Source of the DNA: Myxosarcina sp. GA_180221_E-2-1-MAG-40_15
Lineage (GTDB): Bacteria > Cyanobacteriota > Cyanobacteriia > Cyanobacteriales > Xenococcaceae
NCBI GenBank assembly: GCA_020692205.1
Contig: JAIMKV010000001.1
Span: 26,726-90,725, forward strand
DNA: 64,000 bases
Direction: 5' to 3'
This document shows positions 1 to 8,615 of the stretch, piece by piece; position 1 is the first letter of the stretch, and each line of letters begins with the position of its first letter. A program made the translations under genes and the position numbers. The notes beneath the pieces are model-generated. The model was not told the DNA's origin and did not search any database. It was given only the letters and a program-made list of their open reading frames with translations.

Positions 1-1
1 C

Positions 2-277
2 GAGAGTTTAGGCGATCGCATTAATTTTCTTAAAGAAGAAATGGAGGCTAATGTTATCTTCTGGAATGAAAAAGTACTAGAAATAGAGTTACCAACTTCA
101 GTGGTGTTAGAAATTATCGATACCGATCCTGGAGTTAAAGGAGATACTGCTACAGGGGGGACAAAACCAGCTATAGTGCAAACAGGCGCTCAGGTTATGG
201 TGCCATTGTTTATCTCAATTGGTGAAAATATTAAAGTCGATACCCGTGATGGCTCTTATTTGGGTCGAGAAAATTAA
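2..277 (+). CDS. efp: Elongation factor P, C-terminal part (5' end outside window)
   Basis: EF-P binds the ribosome between the P and E sites and relieves stalling at consecutive prolines. The reading frame is open from base 2, so the gene begins upstream of the window. The visible 91 residues start in the middle OB domain ([19 protein letters not shown]) and run through the C-terminal OB domain, with the family signature around [13 protein letters not shown] and an ending close to [12 protein letters not shown], as in other EF-Ps. The modified lysine/arginine loop of domain I is not in the window. accB follows on the same strand, a common cyanobacterial arrangement. Identity is near certain. 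Confidence 0.96.
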   Translation, partial: ESLGDRINFLKEEMEANVIFWNEKVLEIELPTSVVLEIIDTDPGVKGDTATGGTKPAIVQTGAQVMVPLFISIGENIKVDTRDGSYLGREN

Positions 278-385
278 TCCCTGCTGAAGCATTAATCGGC
301 AAGTTACTTAATCTCTTAGATCGGCAATACTACACAGCTATCTTTGAGAATGGCAAAATTACTCTTAATAACGGTTGTATAGTTT

Positions 386-880
386 GTGTCTATAAATTTC
401 CAAGAACTCCGCGAATTGTTAGGGGCGATCTCTCAAACCGACATCACGGAGTTAATTCTCAAAAATAACGATTTTGAATTGACTGTACGTAAAGATAGAA
501 GCGTAATTGCTGTTGCTCAATCGCCAATGTCTTCTCAAGCTATGGAAACTACTCCAGATACCGCAGCAGCTGGGAATCCTGTAACTGTTTCGGCTGTAAC
601 CTCAGAGGTAGCACCTATATCTACAGTAGATGATAAAAAGTGGGTAGACATTACCTCTCCTATGGTGGGAACGTTTTATTCTGCTCCTGCTCCCGACGAA
701 GACCCTTTTGTCTCGGTAGGCGATCGGGTTAATAAAGGTGATACAGTCTGCATCATTGAAGCAATGAAGCTAATGAATGAAATTGAAGGAGAAGTAACTG
801 GACAAATTATGGAAATATCTGTTCAAAATGGCGATCCAGTAGAGTTTGGACAGGTTCTAATGAGAGTTAATCCAGGATAA
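386..880 (+). CDS. accB: Acetyl-CoA carboxylase biotin carboxyl carrier protein (BCCP)
   Basis: BCCP carries biotin between the biotin carboxylase and carboxyltransferase halves of acetyl-CoA carboxylase, the first committed step of fatty acid synthesis. At 164 residues it has the usual length. The N-terminal helix (INFQELRELLGAISQTDITEL) is followed by an Ala/Pro/Thr-rich linker at about residues 45-85 and the biotinyl domain at about 88-163. The biotin site is EAMKLMNE, with the biotinylated lysine at K128. The start is GTG at 386, chosen because the family begins directly with this S-I-N-F-Q-E-L segment. It lies 108 bp behind efp and is probably co-transcribed. Confidence 0.96.
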   Translation: MSINFQELRELLGAISQTDITELILKNNDFELTVRKDRSVIAVAQSPMSSQAMETTPDTAAAGNPVTVSAVTSEVAPISTVDDKKWVDITSPMVGTFYSAPAPDEDPFVSVGDRVNKGDTVCIIEAMKLMNEIEGEVTGQIMEISVQNGDPVEFGQVLMRVNPG

Positions 881-888
881 ATCAATCG

Positions 889-936
889 ACAGGATGAAGA
901 TAAGAGGTCACAATTAAACAATCTCCATCCTGTTTT
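889..936 (+). terminator. Putative terminator behind accB
   Basis: An 8-bp stem, ACAGGATG (889-896) with CATCCTGT (926-933), is followed by a short T tract. The loop is long (29 nt), so this is a weak candidate; its position just after the accB stop supports it. Confidence 0.4.
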
Positions 937-1056
937 AAGTATGTTTATTTATTTGGTTAAACTCATTTTTTACCTTAAGGTAAAACTACAGCGACTAGCA
1001 ACTAAAATTGAACAATGCTAATTTCCGACAATGTTTAGTTAATAATTACTTTTAGC

Positions 1057-1983
1057 ATGGAAATTCTGACAATTGTGCTGTCTGGATTGCTGTCTTTAGT
1101 CTCTGGTGGGAATACAATTTTGGACTTGATTGCTGCTAGCCAAATTCGCTCGCAAATAATTAGTGTCGAGGAGCAGGCAGTTAGAGTTGATAATCGACCT
1201 AGCTATCAGATTGCTCGCGGAAAGCTGCATCAGGTCAGAATTGCTAGTAGAGGTGTGATGGTTCAACCAGGTCTAAGAATTGCCGCCGTAGATCTAGCGA
1301 CTGACCCCATAGCATTTAAACTGCCAAACTTAAATTTCGACAGTGTTGATGGATTGAGAAATTCTTTAGCAAAACCAGCCTCAGGAGCAATAAAACTGGT
1401 TTTGACGCAAACCGATCTCAACCAAGCCTTACAGTCTCCTGAAATTTTAGCTCAACTACAAAAAACGCTCAATCGCCTGCTAACTAGTCAAGCAGGTTCA
1501 GCTAGAATCAGCTATCAGCTATCCAATCTTCACCTAGAGTTACAACCTGAAAATCGTCTAGAAGTAAGATTTAAGCTAAGTAGACCCAGGCCTAATATTG
1601 GTATTAATGAACAGGGAATGGCTGACTCAGCTTCTGGAACTAATACGATTAATAATCGCTCTAGAGAATTAAATATTACCTTAAAATTAGCTATTGAGGT
1701 TATAAATGGCAAAACACTTCGTCTCATCGAACCCCAGGGAACTGTCAACGCTCACCCCATTTCAGCCAGGCTGCTTAACGGCTTTGCTGAAGGTATAGGC
1801 GATCGCCTTGACTTAAATTTTCTAGAAGCCGACGGAATCTTAGCCCGTATCTTACAATTAGAGATTGAAGAGGATAGATTAGAGCTGGTTAGTTTTATTA
1901 GACTAGAAACAAAATCAACGTTATCTTCAGAACAGATCAAACTATTTCCTCGTATCGGGAGCGTAATCCATGCAGGATCGTAA
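1057..1983 (+). CDS. DUF2993 (LmeA-like) domain protein
   Basis: A 308-residue protein with an N-terminal hydrophobic stretch (about residues 4-30) and the cyanobacterial DUF2993 layout: an amphipathic beta-rich region with conserved ISVEEQAVRVDNRPSYQIARG, then VRIASRGVMVQPGLRIAAVDLATDPI. DUF2993 belongs to the family of LmeA, a mycobacterial envelope lipid-binding protein; the role in cyanobacteria is not established. The downstream GerMN gene starts 14 bases before this stop, so the two are very probably translationally coupled and may act in the same envelope process. The family assignment rests on the conserved N-terminal pattern; function is unknown. Confidence 0.8.
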   Translation: MEILTIVLSGLLSLVSGGNTILDLIAASQIRSQIISVEEQAVRVDNRPSYQIARGKLHQVRIASRGVMVQPGLRIAAVDLATDPIAFKLPNLNFDSVDGLRNSLAKPASGAIKLVLTQTDLNQALQSPEILAQLQKTLNRLLTSQAGSARISYQLSNLHLELQPENRLEVRFKLSRPRPNIGINEQGMADSASGTNTINNRSRELNITLKLAIEVINGKTLRLIEPQGTVNAHPISARLLNGFAEGIGDRLDLNFLEADGILARILQLEIEEDRLELVSFIRLETKSTLSSEQIKLFPRIGSVIHAGS

Positions 1984-2599
1984 TAAAAATCGTTTTTCTC
2001 TTCCCGTGGTGGCAGCCATCACAGGGGCTATTCTGGCTTTGGGAGGAGGCGCTGCTTGGTGGGCAAAATCCGCCCTAGAACAAAAAGCGCTGGTTACTCA
2101 GCCTAATCCCGCTCCCATAGTGGAATCAGAATTAGAAGTTCCAGGAATCCCAGAACCAATTACTCAGCAACAAGTCGTCGAGATTTCCTGGCTGAACCCA
2201 ACCGATCAGAGCATTGAGCTAGTTTCTAGCACCATGACCTTTCAGAAGTCGATTAGACCTGAACGAGTCTTGGAAACTGCTTTAGAAACCCTATTAGCTC
2301 GTCCTCCTAAAGATTCTCCCTACACTACGGCGATTCCCCAGGGAACTCAGTTAATTAGTGTCAGTAAAGATCAAAAGGGAATTCATCTCGATTTATCCCA
2401 AGAGTTTACTTCTGGCGGTGGCAGTGCCTCCATGACTAGCAGATTAGCTCAGGTTATATATACTGCAACTAGTGTCGATCGTAATAGCGCCGTTTGGATT
2501 AATGTTGAGGGTCAACCTTTAGAACATTTGGGACAAGAAGGAATTATTGTCAACCAACCCATGACCAGACAAGATTTTAAAGACAACTTTACTCTATAG
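1970..2599 (+). CDS. GerMN domain-containing membrane-anchored protein
   Basis: A 209-residue protein with a single N-terminal transmembrane anchor (about residues 10-30, Gly/Ala-rich), a proline-rich linker, and a C-terminal GerMN domain (about 85-200), with LETALETLLARPP, the TAIPQGTQLISV strand and a LDLSQEF segment followed by a Gly/Ser loop. GerMN domains occur in GerM and in lipoproteins of Gram-positive and cyanobacterial envelopes, and are thought to bind peptidoglycan or other envelope polymers. The ATG at 1970 overlaps the upstream DUF2993 gene by 14 bases, which argues for coupled expression. The precise role is not known. Confidence 0.82.
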   Translation: MQDRNKNRFSLPVVAAITGAILALGGGAAWWAKSALEQKALVTQPNPAPIVESELEVPGIPEPITQQQVVEISWLNPTDQSIELVSSTMTFQKSIRPERVLETALETLLARPPKDSPYTTAIPQGTQLISVSKDQKGIHLDLSQEFTSGGGSASMTSRLAQVIYTATSVDRNSAVWINVEGQPLEHLGQEGIIVNQPMTRQDFKDNFTL

Positions 2600-2630
2600 A
2601 TTTATATTTTTTGCTCTGACTTTGAGTTGA

Positions 2631-3449
2631 TTATTGTTTGTGATTAATTTTCCTAATTATACCGTCAAAGTACCAGTTTAATATAGGAGTCAGTAAACTA
2701 TGAAATCGATTTAGAATTGTGAGTTCCATCCCAGGAGCGATCGCAAAATTACCTTTTTCTAGTCCTCGAAGAATTTGCTCGGCTACGGCTGCTGCACTCC
2801 AAGTTTTTGCCGTGGCCGTAATTTTCTGAGTTTCAGGAGGCTTAATTTTATTTTCGGCTGCTAGCTGGGGAGTGTCAGTATCAGGAGGATAAACAATTGT
2901 TATGCTAATACCTTTGGGCTTTAATTCTCCTCGTAAAGACTCTGCCAGTCCCCTCAGGGCAAACTTAGAAGGACAATAAGCACTGTAGCCATAAATGCCG
3001 ATTAAGGCTGCACCAGAAGAGATTAGAACTATCTGTCCTCTTTGCTCTTTTTCCATGGCTGGTAACACTGCTTTAATGCTGTATAGAGAACCAAAATAAT
3101 TTACCGCCATTGTTTGCTCAAAAATTTCCAGGGGAATTTGGTTAAAATAACCAGGATGAGCAATTCCTGCTGAGGTAATTAATAGTTGAGGCGTTCCTAA
3201 TGTCGCGATCGCCTTATTAATTGCGGCGGTAATTGACTGGCGATTGGCTACATCTGCGGCAATAGTCAGGATTTTTGAGCTTGAATTAAGGCTTGCTGTT
3301 GCTATTTCCCGTTGAGCATTAACCAGCTTTTGGCGGTCGCGGGCAATCAGGGAAATATTTGCCCCTCGCGGTGCTAATAATTTAGCTACCGCTTTACCAA
3401 TGCCACTAGAACCACCAGTGATAATTACGTGTTGATTAAAATATTCCAT
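2631..3449 (-). CDS. SDR family oxidoreductase, 3-ketodihydrosphingosine reductase-like
   Basis: A classical short-chain dehydrogenase/reductase of 272 residues. It shows the nucleotide-binding TGGSSGIGKAVA loop at residues 11-22, the NAG-type ITSAGIAHPG segment, the catalytic Ser in LISSGAAL and the Y-x-x-x-K pair in YSAYCPSKFAL. The PPDTDTPQL motif after the active site is the pattern seen in 3-ketosphinganine reductases (KDSR/TSC10), and the C-terminal hydrophobic stretch also fits that subgroup. The substrate cannot be read from sequence; no serine palmitoyltransferase gene lies nearby. It converges on the GerMN gene with only 31 bases between the stops. Confidence 0.85.
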   Translation of the reverse strand: MEYFNQHVIITGGSSGIGKAVAKLLAPRGANISLIARDRQKLVNAQREIATASLNSSSKILTIAADVANRQSITAAINKAIATLGTPQLLITSAGIAHPGYFNQIPLEIFEQTMAVNYFGSLYSIKAVLPAMEKEQRGQIVLISSGAALIGIYGYSAYCPSKFALRGLAESLRGELKPKGISITIVYPPDTDTPQLAAENKIKPPETQKITATAKTWSAAAVAEQILRGLEKGNFAIAPGMELTILNRFHSLLTPILNWYFDGIIRKINHKQ

Positions 3450-3621
3450 CCTAAAATTATAAATTGTTGACTTGAAAAACTAGCTTAATTATGCTTAACA
3501 CCTGACCAATATCTTGAATTTTAATCTGCCCAAGAAATTTACCCACAACATTGCAAAATGTCAAAATTGACGGAGAAAGACTAGTATAGAAAAGCAGCTT
3601 TTATCTTCCCGAATTTTTATC

Positions 3622-4491
3622 ATGCTAGCCAAGCAACACCCTTTAATACGAAGAAAAATTAGAATATGGATAAGTAAATTTACGCTAATTATAATTGTCT
3701 TTACTACTTGCTGTTATATTTACGCTGCAAAAATAGAGCCTAACTGGATTGAAGTTGTACCAATTCAGCTGACAATTCCTAATTTATCTATGGTGTTTGA
3801 AGATTTTAAAATTGTTCAGATTGGTGATATTCATGCTAGTAAATTTATGCCAGAAAAGCGGTTAGCAAAAATCATTAGATTAGTTAATCAACAACAGCCA
3901 GATGTGATCGCAATTACGGGAGATTTAATTACTCACGGCTACAGCTTTGATGCTAACCAACTTAGTCAGACATTAAGTCAGCTACAGTCTAAGTCAGGAA
4001 TATTTGCCGTTTTGGGCAACCACGATCATTGGGAAGAAATGCTCGCTGTGCTGAAACAAGTCTTGGTCGAGAGCAACATCACCAATTTAGACAATCAAGT
4101 TTGCTTAATTGAGCGTGATGATCAACAATTGGCTTTTGCTGGGCTTGACGACCCCTATTGGGGCAAACCAGACCTTCAGAAAACTATTACTCAACTGCCG
4201 AATGATACTACTGCCTTATTGCTAGTTCACGAACCAGACTATATTGAAACAAGTGCAGCGACTCATCGGTTTGTGCTTCAATTATCAGGTCATTCTCACG
4301 GAGGACAAATTAGAGTTCCTTTTCTCGATCCTTTGATCTTGCCACCTGGCGGCAGAAAATATTTTGCGGGATTAAACCAGGTTGAAGACACAATAATTTA
4401 TACTAATCGGGGTCTGGGTATGACTAACCTACCTTTCCGCTTTGGTAGTCGCCCAGAAATTACTGTCTTTACCCTTCACAGTGCATCATAG
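3622..4491 (+). CDS. Membrane-anchored metallophosphoesterase (YkuE-like)
   Basis: A 289-residue calcineurin-type phosphoesterase. An N-terminal transmembrane helix (about residues 17-36) places the catalytic domain outside the cytoplasmic face. The metal-binding motifs appear in order: QIGDIHAS, ITGDLITHG, LGNHDHW and LQLSGHSHGGQIRVP. This set matches the YkuE/LpxH-like group, which includes UDP-2,3-diacylglucosamine hydrolases and other phosphodiesterases; the substrate is not determined by the motifs. The gene is monocistronic, divergent from the SDR gene (172 bp between starts) and convergent with the kinase-like gene downstream. Confidence 0.88.
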   Translation: MLAKQHPLIRRKIRIWISKFTLIIIVFTTCCYIYAAKIEPNWIEVVPIQLTIPNLSMVFEDFKIVQIGDIHASKFMPEKRLAKIIRLVNQQQPDVIAITGDLITHGYSFDANQLSQTLSQLQSKSGIFAVLGNHDHWEEMLAVLKQVLVESNITNLDNQVCLIERDDQQLAFAGLDDPYWGKPDLQKTITQLPNDTTALLLVHEPDYIETSAATHRFVLQLSGHSHGGQIRVPFLDPLILPPGGRKYFAGLNQVEDTIIYTNRGLGMTNLPFRFGSRPEITVFTLHSAS

Positions 4492-4503
4492 TATCGCTAC
4501 GCG

Positions 4504-4534
4504 GAAGTCATCAGAAGTCAGGAGTCAGGAGTGG
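4504..4534. repeat. Heptameric tandem repeat (GAAGTCA type)
   Basis: Copies of GAAGTCA at 4504 and 4514 and the variant GGAGTCA at 4521 run between two convergent genes. The unit is the reverse complement of the TGACTTC array at 20641, so this is the same short tandem repeat family in the other orientation. Confidence 0.7.
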
Positions 4535-4624
4535 TTAATATAAAGGCTTGTAGGTTTTGTAAATGGTTGCTTTACTTACGCCTGCGACTACTAGTTAAAC
4601 TCAATCGAGTGACTTGTTGAGCGT

Positions 4625-6868
4625 TTAAACTCCTGTGGCAATTTGAATTACCTGCATCAAGTCGGCAACGCTGCGATGTTCAGCAGGAAGCAGACAAGGA
4701 TATACATTTAACCCTTTGATTTGGTTGGCTGCTTCTGTGGTTCTAGCATCTAAGGTGATTAAAGGTAAAGCAGCTAAATATGCTGATTCTTGAAGCGATC
4801 GCAAATATTGAGCGGGTTCAATAATTTGATAGCCATTTAAGATAATTACGTCTAGTTGCCAAATCCGCGCTAGAGTATGTGCCTGTTCTAGACTATCTGC
4901 TTCAATAATGCGATGTTGACAATCGAATTGTTGTTCGCTGGTGTCTGACCGCGTTAGGCAGGGAACGCTTGACCATTTTTTGAGATCGAAATTTGCACCA
5001 CTGCCATGATTAGCTTGAGGATCGATTACCTCCAGTTCAGGATAGAGGCAAAGAATAGTTAAATTCTGATTAGTTGGCTTGGTTAAGCTTTTGGGATTGA
5101 TATTTGAATTACCAGCTAACTGCTGCTGAGTCTGATCTTGAGGTAACAACAGGGTGAATTGACAGCGATTTGATAAATAAAGGCTAGTTACACTACCGCA
5201 AATGACTTCAGCTAAATATTCAGCAATTACTAAGTTTAAGTCCGAATCTGACCCCAATGAGCTATTTTTTGAAGCTGATGATCCATCGCTTAAGTCGCTA
5301 CTGACCACAATTTCCGTCATTCCCTGTAGACTCTTAATATTGATCTTTAAATTGTCTGGAGATTTGGCAAGCTTAATTGTCGCCAAAACCAAGTGAGAAA
5401 GTATACAGGACAAAAATAACTTGTCGGCGATCGCTATTCCTCCTGATTCAATTTCCAGATCTAATTTTGACCCAAAAGCCTGAGCCTTAAACGAAGATTC
5501 AGCCGATGCCAGTTCGACTTTATTTAAGACCTGTTGATAAAGCTGCCGACAGAGAAACTCTAAATTGATTAACTCAGGCTCTAATAGCTGTTTAGTAGTT
5601 AGGCTTGTCAGTTTTGATAAGTCATCAACAATGCTCATCATTTTTTGTCCGCTGCTTTGGATCAGCTGCACGTATCGAGCTTGTCGCTGATTTAGTTGAC
5701 CTAATTTTTGTTCTCTAAGCAAGCTAGATAAGCCAATAATGCCCGTTAAAGGAGACTTAAGCTCATGACCAATAGTTGCCAGCAATCTATGGTTAAGTGT
5801 TGCCAGACTTTTCGACTCACTAATGCTTGTTGGATTTAAAGGCTTTTGTAAAGCTATTTTAGTGGCGATCACCAACCGATAGGGAAAATTATTGATTTGG
5901 GTTAACCGTTGTTTAGCAACTAGAGGAATCTTCAGGTAATTCCAATCTGATACTTGTTCGATCACTAAGCTTAATTGGGAATGATCTAGCTGTTCTTGCT
6001 GTTCTACCCTAGAGTCTGGATTAGACGCTGTGTAACCTGAATTGAGTATTTTTGGTGATATTTCAGACAAAAACAACTTATGACAATTACTCTTGGCGCG
6101 ATCGCCATTGGCTAAATTTGGTAGTTTTTGGGCTTGGCATTGCTGCTGGCAATCCTGTTGTGCTGAGTATAGCTGCTGTTCCATCCACCAGGTTGCGATC
6201 TTAGTATCGGGTTGTGCTAGCGGTGGCTGTGAATCTTGATTGTCAGCAACTTGTTCTTGCCAACACTGATTCAGCTGAATATCTTTGCCTTCAACAGTTT
6301 CTATTTTTAAGGGCAAAGCAATAAAATCAATTAATTTACTTATGTAGTCTAAGCTAGCTGGTAATTGAGGAGGATTAGTTGAAGATTGTTTAGCTAAATA
6401 TTTGAGTATTTTGTTTCGATCTAACTTGCCCTGTAGCTCTCCTGTAGCATTAACAACTAAGTATTCGTCTTGATGATCAAATAAAGATTCGTAATGTAAG
6501 TAATTTAAAAATTCATCTAGCTGAATATCTGCCTGACAAATCAGCGCGGGTTTGATTATAGAATCAAAGTCTGAAGTCTTTACATAAGGAATGCTGCGTT
6601 GATCAGCTTCACTTGTGGGATGACTAACCAACGCCACTTTGTCTGCCAACCAAGTTTTAGCGATTAAGGAAAGTAAATCTTCAGCATAAATAATTCCCCA
6701 CCCACCATAATTTTGAGGAACTGCCAGTAACTTGCAATTTAAATGTTGAAAAATTTTGAGGAGGCTGCTTAAATCAGTTTCTGGTTGACAGATCGCAATT
6801 GGGTAAACAAAATTTTTTAAATAAGCAGTATTGCTAATAGACATAATTATTAAATTTTTGTTTTCCAA
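4625..6868 (-). CDS. CBS-domain / degenerate histidine kinase with receiver-like C-terminus
   Basis: A 747-residue protein divergent from kaiA. Residues about 15-170 look like a pair of CBS repeats (LVVNATGELQGKLDRNKIL ends the second). A HisKA dimerisation domain follows, with the phospho-acceptor H368 in IGHELKSPLTGIIGLSSLL. The ATPase part (about 455-575) is degenerate: the N-box asparagine is absent (CILSHLVLATIKLA) and no D-x-G-x-G or G-L-G-L motif is recognisable. The last 130 residues form an alpha/beta segment resembling a receiver, but without a clear acidic phosphorylation pocket. It may be a regulatory pseudo-kinase that is phosphorylated by, or scaffolds, another kinase. Two start codons (6868 and 6844) are possible. 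A function in the clock is inferred only from position. Confidence 0.75.
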   Translation of the reverse strand: MENKNLIIMSISNTAYLKNFVYPIAICQPETDLSSLLKIFQHLNCKLLAVPQNYGGWGIIYAEDLLSLIAKTWLADKVALVSHPTSEADQRSIPYVKTSDFDSIIKPALICQADIQLDEFLNYLHYESLFDHQDEYLVVNATGELQGKLDRNKILKYLAKQSSTNPPQLPASLDYISKLIDFIALPLKIETVEGKDIQLNQCWQEQVADNQDSQPPLAQPDTKIATWWMEQQLYSAQQDCQQQCQAQKLPNLANGDRAKSNCHKLFLSEISPKILNSGYTASNPDSRVEQQEQLDHSQLSLVIEQVSDWNYLKIPLVAKQRLTQINNFPYRLVIATKIALQKPLNPTSISESKSLATLNHRLLATIGHELKSPLTGIIGLSSLLREQKLGQLNQRQARYVQLIQSSGQKMMSIVDDLSKLTSLTTKQLLEPELINLEFLCRQLYQQVLNKVELASAESSFKAQAFGSKLDLEIESGGIAIADKLFLSCILSHLVLATIKLAKSPDNLKINIKSLQGMTEIVVSSDLSDGSSASKNSSLGSDSDLNLVIAEYLAEVICGSVTSLYLSNRCQFTLLLPQDQTQQQLAGNSNINPKSLTKPTNQNLTILCLYPELEVIDPQANHGSGANFDLKKWSSVPCLTRSDTSEQQFDCQHRIIEADSLEQAHTLARIWQLDVIILNGYQIIEPAQYLRSLQESAYLAALPLITLDARTTEAANQIKGLNVYPCLLPAEHRSVADLMQVIQIATGV

Positions 6869-7495
6869 AGCAAGCTTAAATTATGAGCAAGCATAACTTT
6901 TAAATACCTTAAAGCCATTTCATCTTAATAGTAACTAGCTAATATTTTTCAAGTAAGTTTTTTAAAGAACCAGCAACTTATCTTGTCTCGGTTCTTAACC
7001 GATAAAATGTGATGAAACTAAATCTGCGACATAGCTTTTAGCTGCCTTAGCCTCGATCTATACTTGAGAGAGGTGATCCTTAGTTTACTAATAACTTTGA
7101 TTTGACGCTTTATTTAACTAAACTAGAAAATTCATTTCACGTTTTACCAGTCTTAAGTTAAACAGATATATTATGTACAATCCTAATACGTTCTGCCCAT
7201 AAAATGAATCTCTTTTTAGGTTGCTTTTTATTACAATTCGCAAAGAGGCTCAATAAATGTTAACTTTTTATTAAATAGGATTATGTCTTGATTGAACTCG
7301 AATCATCTCTAACCTTTAGCGGATGAGCATTAGAGACTATATATCAGAGGTTGTTGCGATCGCGGGTATCTTCGTTAAAGTCTCAGCTGATATTTTGCAA
7401 TCAATGACCGCGGAAGGCGGTCACAGGCAAGCACCGCCTTTTAAAGGCGGTGAACCTGTGACATTTGCAATTATTAACGTATAAATTATCCAGCA
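6869..7495. promoter_or_regulatory. Divergent promoter region between the kinase-like gene and kaiA
   Basis: A 627-bp AT-rich spacer between divergent starts. No open frame of note was seen. It contains one HIP1 octamer near 7357 and a compact palindromic element (7394-7471, listed separately) ending 24 bases before the kaiA ATG. The kaiA promoter and 5' leader must lie here, but I could not assign -10/-35 boxes with confidence. Confidence 0.6.
7394..7471. repeat. Palindromic element flanked by 8-bp direct repeats, in the kaiA leader
   Basis: TTTGCAAT occurs at 7394-7401 and again at 7464-7471. Between them are two hairpins: TGACCGC (7405-7411) with GCGGTCA (7417-7423), and CACCGCCTTT (7432-7441) with AAAGGCGGTG (7443-7452). 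The second is enclosed by TCACAGG (7421-7427) with CCTGTGA (7455-7461). The direct repeats look like a target duplication around a REP/MITE-like insertion. As RNA the element would form a stable structure just before the kaiA start. Confidence 0.7.
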
Positions 7496-8509
7496 ATGTC
7501 AGATTACCCAGAATTCAGTTCTGCTAAAGAATTTGCCTCAGCTAAATTATATATCTGCTTGTTTTTGACTCAACAGCAGCTATCTAATTCGGTAACCCAA
7601 CTATTAAACAGCGATCGCTATGAGCTAAAATATCTCAGTCTGGTTCAAGATTTAACTGATTTTATCGTTGAAAACCAAGAACAGATCGATTGTTTGGTTC
7701 TATTTAGAGATGCCCAGTTAGATTCGGTCATGAATCAGCTATGGCAATCAGAGATTTTACTGCCGACGGTAATAGTTGAACTAGAGCAGTTAGTTGACGG
7801 GGCATACAAGCCCTGCCCTTCGAGGCCAGGTACAGCCCCTGACGCACTAGCTGAAGCACCGACAGAATATAGTACCTCTTTACCTAATTTGACTACTATT
7901 CATCCTCTTTATCACCAAGCAGAAATCCGCCTCTATCCAACACAACTAACCGAAATAAATTCATACATCAATTTAGCCATTACCAAGTTCATCAGCTTTG
8001 CTCCAGGTTCAAAAATTGAGCATAATTCCCTTCAAAACGAACTCCAAAAAGAATCGGTAAGAAAGTCTTTAATCGCGCAGCAGCGACGGTTAACCGAAAA
8101 GCTCAAGGAAAGACTCGGTTATTTAGGCATATATTACAAGCGCAATCAAAACTCTTTCTATCGTAATTTATCCTCAGCCAAGCAAAAAGAGTTACATCAT
8201 CAATTAAGTTTGAGGTATCGCCAGATTTTAATTGAATACTTCAATAGTAATTCCCAAACCAATAAATTAATTGACGAATTTGTCGATCTAGCTTTTTTTG
8301 CGGATATTGCTACAGCTCAAATTTTGGAAATTCATATGGAGTTAATTGATGATTTTTCACACCAGCTAAAAATAGAAGGAAGAAATGATGATATTTTACT
8401 TGACTACCGTTTGCCACTAATCGATGTTATTTCGCATTTATGTGAAATGTATCGTCGTTCTATCCCTGGAGAAAAAGACTCTTTGGAATTGCTCTTTGCA
8501 GTAGAATAA
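7496..8509 (+). CDS. kaiA: Circadian clock protein KaiA
   Basis: KaiA stimulates KaiC autophosphorylation by binding the KaiC A-loops. The N-terminal pseudo-receiver domain (about residues 13-150) lacks a phospho-acceptor pocket, as expected. The C-terminal helical dimerisation domain (about 200-330) carries family motifs such as KERLGYLGIYYKRN, then LVDLAFFADI-like and LDYRLPLIDVISHLCEMYRRSIP segments. At 337 residues it is longer than well-studied KaiA proteins (about 280-300). The extra length lies at about residues 100-125, in a GC-rich stretch (7796-7870) between pseudo-receiver strands. The ATG at 7496 begins MSDYPEF with no obvious Shine-Dalgarno site. It is first in kaiABC. Confidence 0.96.
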   Translation: MSDYPEFSSAKEFASAKLYICLFLTQQQLSNSVTQLLNSDRYELKYLSLVQDLTDFIVENQEQIDCLVLFRDAQLDSVMNQLWQSEILLPTVIVELEQLVDGAYKPCPSRPGTAPDALAEAPTEYSTSLPNLTTIHPLYHQAEIRLYPTQLTEINSYINLAITKFISFAPGSKIEHNSLQNELQKESVRKSLIAQQRRLTEKLKERLGYLGIYYKRNQNSFYRNLSSAKQKELHHQLSLRYRQILIEYFNSNSQTNKLIDEFVDLAFFADIATAQILEIHMELIDDFSHQLKIEGRNDDILLDYRLPLIDVISHLCEMYRRSIPGEKDSLELLFAVE

Positions 8510-8615
8510 ACGATAGTATGTTAGGCCAAGATTAAAATAATTAATTAAGTGCTTGGTGTTTTTCAAGCAAAATTTTCGATTTATCATCTCAAAACTAGTT
8601 GATAAATTACTTAGT

